Source of the DNA: Azospirillum melinis
GTDB taxonomy: Bacteria > Pseudomonadota > Alphaproteobacteria > Azospirillales > Azospirillaceae
Direction: 5' to 3'
Assembly: GCF_013340935.1 (NCBI RefSeq)
Contig: NZ_WHOS01000001.1
Location: 329,849 to 393,848 of the forward strand
DNA: 64,000 nucleotides
Each line of letters opens with the position of its first letter. The stretch's first letter is position 1. Positions 20,070-28,698 of the stretch are shown piece by piece. A program made the translations under genes and the position numbers. Below the pieces are notes generated by a model. The model saw nothing but the letters and a program-made list of their open reading frames with translations, did no database searches and was not told where the DNA came from.

Positions 20070-20996
20070 TCACCGCCGCCACCAGCGCTGCTTGGCCGCT
20101 CCGGCGGCGGCCCGGCGGCGGCCTACGCCGCGACCGCTCCCCCGGCCAAAACTTTGCGTGATGCGGTCGAGCACCACGGCCAGCAGCACCACGGCCAGAC
20201 CGCTCTGCACGCCGAGGCCGATGTCCAGGCGCTGGATGCCCTGGAGTACCACGTTGCCCAGCCCCCCGGCGCCGATCATCGAGGCGACAACGATCATCGA
20301 CAACGCCATCATCATGGTCTGGTTCACCCCGGCCATGATCGACGGCAGGGCGTTCGGCAACTGAATCTTGAACAGGAGCTGGTGGTCGCGGCAGCCGAAG
20401 GCGCGCCCGGCCTCGACCAGTTCCGTGGGCACCTGCCGGATGCCGAGCGCCGTCAGGCGAACGGCCGGCGGCATGGCGAACACCACCGTGGCGATGATGC
20501 CGGGCACCCGTCCCAGACCGAAGAACAGCACCGCCGGGATCAGATAGACGAAGGCCGGCATGGTCTGCATCAGGTCCAGCAGGGTCTTGCCCACCCCGTC
20601 GGCGATCTTGCTGCGCGCCATCCAGATGCCGAGCGGCACCCCGCCGGTCAGGCTGAGCACGGTGGAGGCAAGAACGAGCCCAAGGGTGGAAACCGTCGGC
20701 TCCCACAGCCCCATCACGAAAATCCCGCCCAGCGACAGCAGGGTGAACAGCGCGAAGGCGCGCCCGACCCGCCAGAGCGCGACCGCCGACATCACCAGCG
20801 CCAGCAGCCAGGGCGGCACCCCCAGCAGCAGCCCGTCCAACGCCTCGCCCAACCCGTCCACCGTCGCGGCGATGAGCGTCAGCGCCGGCTGCCCGTGGTC
20901 GAGGATCGTCGTCACCAGCCATTCGGCGCCGCGGGCGATGCCGCCGCCGATGGTCTCGTTCAGCCATTCGATATCCAGCAGGGCGATGTCAGCCAT
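20070..20996 (-). CDS. choW: Choline/betaine ABC transporter, permease
   Basis: 308 residues from the ATG at 20996, which overlaps the choV stop by 8 bp; the longer frame from 21053 lies inside choV and has no ribosome binding site. Multiple membrane segments and the ProW-type EAA loop (ELVEAGRAFGCRDHQLLFKI) are visible. It also has SMIVVASMIGAGGLG as in ProW/ChoW. The C-terminal tail (from about residue 285) is a basic Arg/Gly/Ala stretch ending KQRWWRR, which is unusual. It forms the membrane channel with ChoV and ChoX. Confidence 0.9.
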   Translation of the reverse strand: MADIALLDIEWLNETIGGGIARGAEWLVTTILDHGQPALTLIAATVDGLGEALDGLLLGVPPWLLALVMSAVALWRVGRAFALFTLLSLGGIFVMGLWEPTVSTLGLVLASTVLSLTGGVPLGIWMARSKIADGVGKTLLDLMQTMPAFVYLIPAVLFFGLGRVPGIIATVVFAMPPAVRLTALGIRQVPTELVEAGRAFGCRDHQLLFKIQLPNALPSIMAGVNQTMMMALSMIVVASMIGAGGLGNVVLQGIQRLDIGLGVQSGLAVVLLAVVLDRITQSFGRGSGRGVGRRRAAAGAAKQRWWRR

Positions 20997-22170
20997 GCCG
21001 CACCTCGCGCCCGGCGGTCTCGCCACGGTCGAGCGCCGCCAGCAGCGCCGCACGGGAAATCACGCCGATGAGCCGGCCGTCCGGCTCCACGACCGGCAGC
21101 GGACAGGGGGCTGCGGCGACCCGGCCGAGCAGGGCATGTATCGGCGTGTCGGCCGCCACCGGCTCCAGCCCGAACAGGGCCGATGCGCCGTCGCCGGCCA
21201 GCACGCCGCGGAAATAGCCGGCCGCATCGGTGCGGTAACGGAACCGTCCGGGCTCTCCAGCGCTCGCGTCGTCGGGCGGCCGGGCGAGGTCGCGGGCGCG
21301 CAGCACGCGCGAGGCATCGACGCCGCGGAAGAAGGCTCGGACATACTCGTCGGCCGGCGAGCGCAGGATGTCCGCCGGAGTGCCGATCTGGGCGATCCGG
21401 CCCTCCTCCATCACCGCGATACGGTCGGCGATGCGCATCGCCTCCTCGGCATCGTGGGAAATGAATACGATGGTGCGCGCGTCCTCGCGCTGGAGCCGCA
21501 GAAGCACGTCCTGCATGTCGGTGCGGATCAACGGATCAAGCGCCGAGAAGGCCTCGTCCATCAGCATGATCGTCGGATTCTTGGCCAGCGCGCGGGCCAG
21601 CCCCACCCGCTGCTGCATGCCGCCGGACAGCTCGTCCGGATAGCGGTCGGCATAATCCGCCAGACCGACCCGCTCCAGGGCGGCCAGCGCCGCCCGGCAC
21701 CGCTCGGCCCGCTTCACCCCGGCCACCTCCAGCCCGAAGGCGGCATTCTCCAGCGCGGTGCGGTTGGGCAGCAGGGCGAAGGACTGGAAGACCATGCTCA
21801 TGTCCCGCCGCAGCACCTCGACAAGGTCGGCGTACGGCAACGCGGTCAGGTCGCGGCCATCGAGCCGGATTTCCCCCTCCGACGGCTCGATCAGGCGGTT
21901 CAGCAGCCGGATGATAGTCGATTTTCCCGACCCCGACAGGCCCATGATGACGAAGATCTCGCCCGCCCGGATGTCGAAGCTGGCCTCCGCGACGCCGACA
22001 TTGACGTTCAGCCGCTGCATGACCTCCGCCTTGGTCGCCCCGCGGCGCAGCATCTCCAGCGCCGGGCGGGGATCGTCGGCAAAGACCTTGCGCAGGCCGC
22101 GCACCGCCAGACGCACCTGTCCAATCGTCGCCGAAGACGAACCGGTGGGCGTGGGCAGAATCGTCGTCAT
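20989..22170 (-). CDS. choV: Choline/betaine ABC transporter, ATP-binding protein
   Basis: 393 residues from the ATG at 22170; the in-frame start at 22263 adds an unrelated hydrophobic stretch. Walker A is GLSGSGKST, signature LSGGMQQR, Walker B IMLMDEAFSALDP and the H-loop FISHD. The long ProV-type N-terminus (RKVFADDPRPALEMLRRGATKAEV) precedes Walker A. A C-terminal CBS-like regulatory region (PIHALLGRVAAAPCPLPVVEPDGRLIGVISRAALL) is present, as in osmoregulated ProV/OpuA proteins. A BetI-type operator lies 157 bp upstream. Cotranscribed with choW. Confidence 0.92.
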   Translation of the reverse strand: MTTILPTPTGSSSATIGQVRLAVRGLRKVFADDPRPALEMLRRGATKAEVMQRLNVNVGVAEASFDIRAGEIFVIMGLSGSGKSTIIRLLNRLIEPSEGEIRLDGRDLTALPYADLVEVLRRDMSMVFQSFALLPNRTALENAAFGLEVAGVKRAERCRAALAALERVGLADYADRYPDELSGGMQQRVGLARALAKNPTIMLMDEAFSALDPLIRTDMQDVLLRLQREDARTIVFISHDAEEAMRIADRIAVMEEGRIAQIGTPADILRSPADEYVRAFFRGVDASRVLRARDLARPPDDASAGEPGRFRYRTDAAGYFRGVLAGDGASALFGLEPVAADTPIHALLGRVAAAPCPLPVVEPDGRLIGVISRAALLAALDRGETAGREVRHG

Positions 22171-22326
22171 GGGCAAGGCTTCCGGAACGCAACAGACCAG
22201 GGTTAAGGCAATCGGGCCGTAGATTGCCCCGAGACGAGGGGCGCGGTCGATAGCTGCGTTCACGAAACCTGCATTTTGATGGCGCAGTTGCGCAATTGGC
22301 CGCAGGCGGAAGTCGATTTTATTTTG

Positions 22327-22340
22327 ATTGATCGTTCAAT
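22327..22340. promoter_or_regulatory. Probable BetI operator upstream of choVW
   Basis: ATTGATCGTTCAAT differs at one position from the known BetI palindrome ATTGAACGTTCAAT. It is flanked by AT-rich DNA in an otherwise GC-rich region, as expected for a promoter. It lies between the choV start and the end of the thiolase gene, both on the minus strand, so choVW is the likely target. Confidence 0.6.
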
Positions 22341-22401
22341 GAAAAACCGGAGGAGAGTTTTGGGTACGGGCGAGCGATCCCGCCCGTACCAGCCCAGAAC
22401 C

Positions 22402-23583
22402 TCAGACGCGCTCGAAGATGGCGGCGATGCCCTGGCCGCCGCCGATGCACATGGTCACCAGGGCATACCGGCCGCCGGTGCGGTGCAGTTCATGGATCGC
22501 TTTCACCGTGATGATGGCACCGGTCGCCCCCACCGGATGGCCGAGCGAGATGCCGGAGCCGTTGGGGTTCACCTTGGCCGGGTCGAAATCCAGCTCGCGG
22601 ATCACCGCGCAGGCCTGGGCCGCGAATGCCTCGTTGGATTCGATGACGTCGAGGTCACCGACCGACAGGCCGGTCCGCTCCAGCACCTTGCGGGTCGCCG
22701 GGATTGGGCCGATGCCCATATAGTCGGGCTCGACCCCGGCATGGGCATAGCCGACGAGACGGGCCAGCGGCTTCAGGCCAAGGGCCTCGGCGCGGCGGGC
22801 GTCGGCCAGCACCACCGCGGCGGCGCCGTCATTCAGGCCGGAGGCGTTGCCTGCGGTGACCGATCCGTCCTTCTTGAAGACCGGCTTCATCTTCGCCAGC
22901 CCTTCCGGGGTGACGTCGCCGCGGACATGCTCGTCGGTGTCGAAGACGATGGTGCCCTTGCGGGACGTGATCTCCACCGGGACGATCTGGTCCTTGAAAC
23001 GGCCCTCGGCGATGGCGCGGGCAGCGCGGCGCTGGCTTTCCAGCGCCAAGGCGTCCTGCGCCTCGCGGTCGATGCCGTAGCGGGCGGCGACATTCTCCGC
23101 CGTCACCCCCATGTGGATCTTCTGCCAGGGGTCGTGCAGGATGCCGTTCATGTAATCGACCAGCGCCCCATCGCCCAGGCGGGTGCCCCAGCGGGCGCTC
23201 GGCACAAAATAGGGGCCGCGGCTCATCGATTCCGCACCGGCGCCGATGGCGACGTCGCAGTCGCCGAGCGCGATTGACTGCGCCGCCGAAACGATGGCCT
23301 GAAGGCCGGAGCCGCAGAGCCGGTTGACGTTGAAAGCCGGCGTACCGATGGGGATGCCGGCGTCGATGGCGGCGACGCGGCTGAGATAGGCGTCGTTGGT
23401 CTCGGTCGGGATGACGTTGCCCATCACCAGATGGCCGACGGCGTCGGGCGCGGCGCCGGACCGCTCCAGCGCCGCCTTGACCGCCACGGTGGCGAGCCGG
23501 GTCAGCGGCACATCCTTGAGGCTGCCGCCGAAGCCGCCGATAGCGGTGCGGGCGGCGCCGACGATGACGATGTCGTTCTGCAT
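22402..23583 (-). CDS. Acetyl-CoA C-acyltransferase (thiolase)
   Basis: 393 residues from ATG 23583 ([20 protein letters not shown]). The nucleophilic Cys is in [11 protein letters not shown] (about residue 90), the His in GHPVGATGA and the second Cys in [13 protein letters not shown]. It is full length for the degradative/biosynthetic thiolase family. It either condenses two acetyl-CoA or cleaves 3-ketoacyl-CoA; its position 32 bp after an enoyl-CoA hydratase gene suggests acyl-CoA breakdown. An upstream in-frame start at 23619 would overlap the hydratase gene's end and is not favoured. Confidence 0.92.
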   Translation of the reverse strand: MQNDIVIVGAARTAIGGFGGSLKDVPLTRLATVAVKAALERSGAAPDAVGHLVMGNVIPTETNDAYLSRVAAIDAGIPIGTPAFNVNRLCGSGLQAIVSAAQSIALGDCDVAIGAGAESMSRGPYFVPSARWGTRLGDGALVDYMNGILHDPWQKIHMGVTAENVAARYGIDREAQDALALESQRRAARAIAEGRFKDQIVPVEITSRKGTIVFDTDEHVRGDVTPEGLAKMKPVFKKDGSVTAGNASGLNDGAAAVVLADARRAEALGLKPLARLVGYAHAGVEPDYMGIGPIPATRKVLERTGLSVGDLDVIESNEAFAAQACAVIRELDFDPAKVNPNGSGISLGHPVGATGAIITVKAIHELHRTGGRYALVTMCIGGGQGIAAIFERV

Positions 23584-23615
23584 GGTTCGGTCCACTTCTC
23601 GGACAGTAAAGACGG

Positions 23616-24431
23616 TCAACGGCCGGTGAAGTCCGGCCTGCGCTTGGCGATGAAGGCGTTGACGCCCTCGATGAAATCACTGGTGGCCGCAGTGGCGAGG
23701 AAGCGGTCGCGCTCGGCGTCCAATTGCCGGTCCAGCGTTTGGTCGAAGGACTGGCGCATCAGATGGCGGACGCCGGCATAGGCGACGGTCGGCCCGGCGG
23801 CGAGCCGTTCGGCCAGCTTCACCGTCTCCTCCGCCAGGGTTGCCGCCGGCACCACCCGGTTGACCAGCCCGATCCGCAATGCCTCCGCCGCGTCGATCAC
23901 CTCCGACAGCATCGCCAGCTCCATGGCGCGGCGCAGACCGACGAGACGCGGCAGATGGAAGCTGCCCGACCCGTCGGGGGTGGCGCCGATGCGGGCATAG
24001 GCCATGGTGAATTTGGCATCGTCGGCGGCGATGCAGAGGTCGGCGGCACTGGCGAGGCTCATCCCCGCCCCCGCCACCGGTCCATGGACGGAGGCCAGGA
24101 CCGGAACGTCCAGCCGGTCGAGAACGCGCAGCGCCTCGTGCAGATGGGTAATGATGGCGCCGGCCACCGCCGGTGCGGCGGCGGGATCGTCGTTGAAACG
24201 GCCGACGTCGCCGCCGGCCATGAAGCCGCGGCCATTGCCGGCGATCACCAGCACCCGCGTCGGCCCCGTCCCGCCCTCCTCCGCCACGCTGCGGCAGGCG
24301 CCGAGAAAGGCGGCGGCGGTCGGTTCATCCAGCGCGTTCAGCACGCCCGGGCGGTTCAGCCGGATCCAGGACACCGCCCCTTCGCGGACGAGCTGGACCG
24401 GCGATGGGGTGGCGGGCGCAGTGTCGGACAT
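23616..24431 (-). CDS. Enoyl-CoA hydratase/isomerase family protein
   Basis: 271 residues from ATG 24431. The crotonase-fold oxyanion-hole segments are [11 protein letters not shown] and [20 protein letters not shown]. The usual first catalytic Glu position is GAGMS and the second is [15 protein letters not shown], where the acidic residue is Asp, so isomerase or atypical hydratase activity is possible. The end [16 protein letters not shown] is typical of the family. It is the first gene of a two-gene operon with the thiolase. The upstream region holds a 12-bp palindrome. Confidence 0.88.
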   Translation of the reverse strand: MSDTAPATPSPVQLVREGAVSWIRLNRPGVLNALDEPTAAAFLGACRSVAEEGGTGPTRVLVIAGNGRGFMAGGDVGRFNDDPAAAPAVAGAIITHLHEALRVLDRLDVPVLASVHGPVAGAGMSLASAADLCIAADDAKFTMAYARIGATPDGSGSFHLPRLVGLRRAMELAMLSEVIDAAEALRIGLVNRVVPAATLAEETVKLAERLAAGPTVAYAGVRHLMRQSFDQTLDRQLDAERDRFLATAATSDFIEGVNAFIAKRRPDFTGR

Positions 24432-24470
24432 CCTGGCGTCTCCCGAATCTCTACCTGACGGAAGGTATGT

Positions 24471-24482
24471 TACCGATCGGTA
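24471..24482. promoter_or_regulatory. 12-bp palindrome, candidate TetR-type operator
   Basis: TACCGATCGGTA is a perfect palindrome 40 bp upstream of the hydratase start, with GGTATG repeated on each side. Operators of this ACCGnnCGGT type are used by TetR regulators of acyl-CoA genes. The 298 bp between the hydratase and the MFS gene hold no convincing gene otherwise. Confidence 0.45.
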
Positions 24483-24729
24483 TGCCCTGTCAACGGTCCG
24501 GTTGACCCAACGGTCACTCAGATTCCCGGGCCACATCTCCCGACCACATCCCTGGGCCGCATCCCTGCTCCCTGCCCCGGCGACGGACCGAATCCATGGC
24601 TTGGCTGTTGGACCTTGCGGCAGGTCGCATCACCGCACGCAAACAGAGATTCGGAGCATCGCCATGCATCATCGTCCCCCGAACGGCCTTCCGGCCCTGA
24701 CGCACTGACGGCAGCGGAGGCTTCAAGGC

Positions 24730-25968
24730 ATGCCACCGGTTGTGCGTTCGGTCGCCTCGCTTCTGCTGGGCGTCGCCTTTCTGATGCTGGCGAACGGAGC
24801 CATGTCGACCCTGATCGGGCTGAGGCTGTCGGCGACGGCATCCGGTGCGACGGCGGTCGGGATGATCACCGCGGCCTATTATGGCGGGCTGACCCTGGGA
24901 TCGCTCTATGCGCATCGGATCATCACCCGTGTCGGCCATATCCGGGCTTTCTCCGCCTTCGCCTCCGTCGTGTCGGTCGCCGCGCTGTCGCACGCCCTGT
25001 TCGTCGATGCGCCGCTCTGGGCTCTGCTGCGCCTGACGCAGGGGTTCTGCATGGCCGGTCTCTACATGTGCATCGAAAGCTGGCTGAACGGCACCGCCAC
25101 CAACGAAAGCCGAGGGCAGCTGCTGTCGGCCTACATGGTGACGCTCTATGGCGCCTCCGGCGTCGGGCAGCAGTTGCTGCGCCTGGACGACGAGACCGGC
25201 GTGCGGCTGTTCATGATCGTGTCGATCTTATTGACACTGGCGCTGGTGCCGGTGGCCCTGACGCGGACCACGCCGCCGCAATTGCCGAACGTCTCCTCAT
25301 TCGGCATCGGGCGGCTTTATCGAAGCTCGCCGCTGGGGGTGGCGGGGGTGTTCATCAGCGGGGCGATCACCGGGTCGATCTATGGGCTGGCCCCGGTGTT
25401 CGGCGCCTCCTCCAGCTTCGGCGTTTCGGGCACGGCGCTGTTCATGTCGGCGCTGATCCTCGGCGGCATGGCGCTGCAATGGCCGCTCGGCCGGCTGTCG
25501 GACCGCTTCGACCGGCGCAGCGTCATCATCGGCCTGTCGGCCGCCCTGTCGCTGACCAGCCTGGGCATGATCGCCGCCGCCGGCCTGGACCGGCCGCTGG
25601 CGCTGATGCTGGTGGCGCCGCTGTTCGGCGGGCTGGCCTTCACGCTCTACCCGGTCTGCCTCGCCCATACCAACGATTACGTCCGGCGGGAGGACATGGT
25701 GTCGGCCAGCGGCGGCCTGATCCTGGCCAATTCCGTCGGCGCCATCATCGGCCCGCCGGTGGCGTCGGCGTTGATGACCGCCGCCGGGCCGGCCGGGCTT
25801 TTCAGCTTCGTCACCGGCAGCGCGCTGTGCGCCACCTTCTATGGCCTGTGGCGGACCCGCATGCGCCCGCCTTTGCCCGCCGCGGCGCAGGCCGCCTTCC
25901 GCCCGCTGCCCCAGACCACGCCCACCGTCTCTCCCCTCGATCCCATGAGTGCGCTGAGAGCCCGTTGA
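24730..25968 (+). CDS. Major facilitator superfamily transporter
   Basis: 412 residues with about 12 hydrophobic segments. The loop 2-3 region is AHRIITRVGHIRAF and the loop 8-9 equivalent is GRLSDRFDRRSVIIGL, both MFS signatures. Near the middle LYMCIESWLNGTATNESRGQ matches the YcaD/UMF1-like group of putative MFS efflux proteins. The substrate cannot be read. GGAGGC sits about 12 bp before the ATG. Confidence 0.88.
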   Translation: MPPVVRSVASLLLGVAFLMLANGAMSTLIGLRLSATASGATAVGMITAAYYGGLTLGSLYAHRIITRVGHIRAFSAFASVVSVAALSHALFVDAPLWALLRLTQGFCMAGLYMCIESWLNGTATNESRGQLLSAYMVTLYGASGVGQQLLRLDDETGVRLFMIVSILLTLALVPVALTRTTPPQLPNVSSFGIGRLYRSSPLGVAGVFISGAITGSIYGLAPVFGASSSFGVSGTALFMSALILGGMALQWPLGRLSDRFDRRSVIIGLSAALSLTSLGMIAAAGLDRPLALMLVAPLFGGLAFTLYPVCLAHTNDYVRREDMVSASGGLILANSVGAIIGPPVASALMTAAGPAGLFSFVTGSALCATFYGLWRTRMRPPLPAAAQAAFRPLPQTTPTVSPLDPMSALRAR

Positions 25969-25985
25969 AGGCATCAATGGTACAC

Positions 25986-26015
25986 TGACGATTTTTCGGG
26001 AATGCTCCGTTAAGA
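25986..26015 (+). promoter_or_regulatory. Possible RpoE-type (ECF11-like) autoregulated promoter
   Basis: TGACGA at 25986-25991 and TAAGA at 26011-26015 are separated by 19 bases. This is near the TGATCC-N18-TAAGA pattern of the Rhodobacter RpoE regulon. It precedes the rpoE-like gene by about 50 bp, as expected for an autoregulated sigma. The match is imperfect. Confidence 0.35.
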
Positions 26016-26061
26016 AGTTCGGGATAAGCTGCCGCCCGCTGGAATGCTGACTGGTGGTTGA

Positions 26062-26685
26062 ATGCCGTTTTCGCGGGAGCCCCAAGTGCCGGGGACGTTG
26101 GACAAGGACGGGGTGGGGAGCCCAGATGCCGCCCGGACCGATGCCGACCAGTTCGGGGGGCTGGTCCATGCAGTGGCGCAGAATCGCGACCGCACGGCTT
26201 TCGCTGCGCTGTTCCGCCATTTCGCGCCGAAGATCCTGCAATATTGCCTCAGGCTCGGCGCCGACCGCAGCACGGCGGAGGAACTGGTCCAGGACGTGAT
26301 GCTGACGGTCTGGCTGAAGGCCGGCAGCTTCGATCCGGCCCAGGCGACCGTCGGCACCTGGGTGTTCACCATCGCCCGCAACCGGCGCATCGACCGCCTG
26401 CGCAAGGAGATGCGCCCCGCCCCCGACCCGGACGATCCGGCAATGACCCCCGCCTCCCTCGCCACGCCGGAGGAGACCGCCCAGATGGTCCAGAGCAGCC
26501 GCCAGCTTCAGGATGCCATCGAAACTTTGGCGGCGAACCAATCCGAGGTGCTGCGCCGTTCGTATTTTCTCGAACAGACGCATGAAGAGATCGCCGAGGA
26601 CACAGAGGTGCCCTTGGGAACGGTCAAGACCCGGCTGCGCCTCGCGCTCAGCCATCTGAAACGCAGCATGAGGGACAAGGCGTGA
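26062..26685 (+). CDS. rpoE: ECF sigma factor, RpoE of the RpoE/ChrR type
   Basis: 207 residues. Region 2 is at about 33-100 (DRTAFAALFRHFAPKILQYC, then AEELVQDVMLTVWLKA and TWVFTIARNRRIDRLRK). Region 4 is at about 140-200 (NQSEVLRRSYFLEQTHEEIA, VPLGTVKTRLRLALSHLKR). The next gene encodes a ChrR anti-sigma and overlaps by 4 bp, so this is the singlet-oxygen/photo-oxidative stress type sigma. The ATG at 26062 has no clear ribosome binding site; a GTG at 26086 with GGGAG ahead of it is an alternative start that would lose eight residues. Confidence 0.92.
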   Translation: MPFSREPQVPGTLDKDGVGSPDAARTDADQFGGLVHAVAQNRDRTAFAALFRHFAPKILQYCLRLGADRSTAEELVQDVMLTVWLKAGSFDPAQATVGTWVFTIARNRRIDRLRKEMRPAPDPDDPAMTPASLATPEETAQMVQSSRQLQDAIETLAANQSEVLRRSYFLEQTHEEIAEDTEVPLGTVKTRLRLALSHLKRSMRDKA

Positions 26686-27353
26686 CGGTGCCGTTCCACC
26701 ATCCGGACGACCAGCTTCTGATCGGCTATGCCAGCGGGCAGGAGCGGGCCGGGAAGTCGCTGCTGGTGGCGACACACCTCGCCTATTGCCCGGACTGCCG
26801 CCAGCGCGTCGCGTCATACGAAGCCTTGTGCGGAAACTGGTTCGAAGAACTGCCCTGCGCCGCTCACGATGGGCTGGATGCGGTGCTGGACCGTATGGAC
26901 AGCCTGCTGACCGCCGCGCTGGCGCCGCCGGAGCCGGCTCCCGTCGAACCGCCGGCAGCCGAACGGACATGCGGGCGGCTGGTGCCGGAACCGCTGCGCA
27001 GCTGGCTGCCGGACGCCATCGACACCGCGACCGATGACGGGTCCTGGCGGGAGATTTCCAAGGGGGTCTGGCTGTCGGGCTGGGAGCGCACCCTGTCCGG
27101 CACGACGATCCGCCTGCTTCGCATGGCCTCGGATGCCCCGGTTCCGGCGCACCGCCACACTGCGGACGAGCTGCTGCTGGTCCTGCGCGGCGCCTTCCGC
27201 GACGAATATGGCAGCTACGGGCTTGGCGACGTCGCCCACTATGTCGCCGGCACCGACCATTACGCCCGCGGCGCCAGCGAGGAAGACTGCATCTGCCTCT
27301 TCCTGCTGGACGGCGATCTGATCTTCCTCGACGAGGACGGCAACCCGGTTTAG
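26682..27353 (+). CDS. chrR: ChrR-type zinc anti-sigma factor with cupin domain
   Basis: 223 residues from GTG 26682 (GTGA overlap with the sigma stop). The zinc anti-sigma site is complete: His6, His32, Cys36 and Cys39 (HLAYCPDC). The C-terminal cupin has PAHRHTADELLLVLRG and GDVAHYVAGTDH. In this family the N-domain holds the sigma at the membrane-free cytosolic stage, and the cupin domain is needed for release by singlet oxygen. It is full length. Its stop codon overlaps the stop of the convergent acetyltransferase gene. Confidence 0.93.
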   Translation: MTVPFHHPDDQLLIGYASGQERAGKSLLVATHLAYCPDCRQRVASYEALCGNWFEELPCAAHDGLDAVLDRMDSLLTAALAPPEPAPVEPPAAERTCGRLVPEPLRSWLPDAIDTATDDGSWREISKGVWLSGWERTLSGTTIRLLRMASDAPVPAHRHTADELLLVLRGAFRDEYGSYGLGDVAHYVAGTDHYARGASEEDCICLFLLDGDLIFLDEDGNPV

Positions 27354-27631
27354 CCGACGAGGTCCTGATACTCCGGGTGACGCTTGATGTAAGCCTCGAT
27401 GAAGGTGCAGATTGGCAGCACCTTCATGCCCTGGGCCCGGATGTCGTCCAGCGTGCCCTTCGCCAGCTCCGACCCCACCCCCTGGCCGGTCAGGGCGCCT
27501 GGAACCTCGGTGTGGGTCAATGCGATCTTGCCATCGCGCATGTCATAAGTGACCAGCGCGGTGGAGCCGGCCACTGTCAGCTCATAGCGGCCGAGTTCCT
27601 CGTTCTTCCGCACTTTCTCATGCAAGCTCAT
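27350..27631 (-). CDS. Small GNAT-like N-acetyltransferase (YjdJ/COG2388 type)
   Basis: 93 residues from ATG 27631, preceded by GAAGG at a good distance; a GTG at 27643 is the alternative. The short GNAT family pattern is visible: RYELTVAGSTALVTYDM, HTEVPGALTGQGVGSELAKGTL and the end VLPICTFIEAYIKRHPEYQDLV. QGVGSELA is the acetyl-CoA pyrophosphate loop. The substrate is unknown. It ends on the ChrR stop codon. Confidence 0.85.
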   Translation of the reverse strand: MSLHEKVRKNEELGRYELTVAGSTALVTYDMRDGKIALTHTEVPGALTGQGVGSELAKGTLDDIRAQGMKVLPICTFIEAYIKRHPEYQDLVG

Positions 27632-27687
27632 GGTGTCCTTCACCTTGGTTGTTCGGTTTTGCGGCCGAGCCGCGGGGTTGCGGATCG

Positions 27688-28473
27688 TCAGCCGACCATC
27701 AGGGATTCCGCACCGTCGATCCAGACCGGGGTGCCGGTGATGTGCTTCGCGCGGTCGGACGCCAGGAACAGCGCAAGCTCCGCCACGTCGAAGCTGTCGC
27801 CGGACTTGCCGCCGGTCAGTGGCACCTTACCCTGCGGATACTCGATGGGGGTCTTCACCGATTCGATATTCCGCATCCTGGTGTTGTCGGGAATATCCGT
27901 GTCGATGATGCCGGGGCAGATGGCGTTGACGCGGATGCGGCTCGGCGCCAGTTCCAGCGCCAGCATCTTCACCATGGCGAGCTGTGCCGCCTTGGTGCAG
28001 GAATAGGCGGTGGCGCCGGTGTTGCTGAACACCCGCGTGCCGTTGATCGATGCGGTGACGATCACCGAGCCGCCGCCCGCTTTCTTCAGGTGCGGAACCG
28101 CATGATGCAGCGTCAGATAGGTGCCGCGCAGGTTGGTGTTGATGGTACGGTCCCATTCGTCCGGCGTCAGGTCGTCGATGGGCGCCCAGACGCCGTTGAT
28201 GCCGGCATTGGCGAAAACGATGTCGAGCCGCCCGAACTCCTCCACCAACCGCTCGACCGCCTGCCGCATCGCCGCGTCGTCGCCGACATCCGCAGTCAGG
28301 GGAATCGCCTTTCCACCGGCGGCGCGGATTTCGTCGGCGGTCTTCGCGATCTCGTCCGCGGTGTGGCTCAGCACCCCGACCGAGGCACCGGACTGGGCGA
28401 AGCGTATCGCCGACGCCTTACCGATCCCGGACCCCGCACCGGTGACCAGCGCGACCTTCCCCGTCAAATCCAT
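27688..28473 (-). CDS. Short-chain dehydrogenase/reductase (SDR)
   Basis: 261 residues, classical SDR. The cofactor loop is TGAGSGIGKA, with NAGIN, and the catalytic Ser-Tyr-Lys is ASINGTRVFSNTGATAYSCTKAA (the Ser is in TASING; the YxxxK is YSCTK). The end ITGTPVWIDGAESL is typical. The residue after the second strand (SHTA) suggests NADP or NAD is not clearly decided. It is divergent from the fatty acid oxidation fusion gene, so a hydroxyacyl or related substrate is possible. Confidence 0.9.
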   Translation of the reverse strand: MDLTGKVALVTGAGSGIGKASAIRFAQSGASVGVLSHTADEIAKTADEIRAAGGKAIPLTADVGDDAAMRQAVERLVEEFGRLDIVFANAGINGVWAPIDDLTPDEWDRTINTNLRGTYLTLHHAVPHLKKAGGGSVIVTASINGTRVFSNTGATAYSCTKAAQLAMVKMLALELAPSRIRVNAICPGIIDTDIPDNTRMRNIESVKTPIEYPQGKVPLTGGKSGDSFDVAELALFLASDRAKHITGTPVWIDGAESLMVG

Positions 28474-28592
28474 AACCCAAACTCCAGCCAGTGACCTTCG
28501 ACGCGAGTGCCAACCCGTGACCGCGCCGTTCGGTTCCCGCAGAAGCAGCTTCGCCCATTAAATTCCGTACAAAGAAATTATATTCCGAAAAC

Positions 28593-28628
28593 TTGATTTG
28601 ATGGGACCGTCTGTTAGACTGACGGTCC
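28593..28628 (+). promoter_or_regulatory. Promoter with overlapping inverted repeat upstream of the FadB/FadJ-like gene
   Basis: TTGATT at 28593-28598 and TAGACT at 28615-28620 (16-bp spacer) form a plausible sigma-70 promoter. A perfect inverted repeat, GGACCGTC at 28604-28611 and GACGGTCC at 28621-28628, straddles the -10 box, so a bound repressor would block it. The DNA just upstream is clearly AT-rich. It lies in the divergent region with the SDR gene. Confidence 0.5.
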
Positions 28629-28698
28629 GTGGGCTCCCCATCCATGACGCCGTCTGTGATCGGATCAGCCCGGACCTTTGGCTTTTCGGAGAGTGCCG

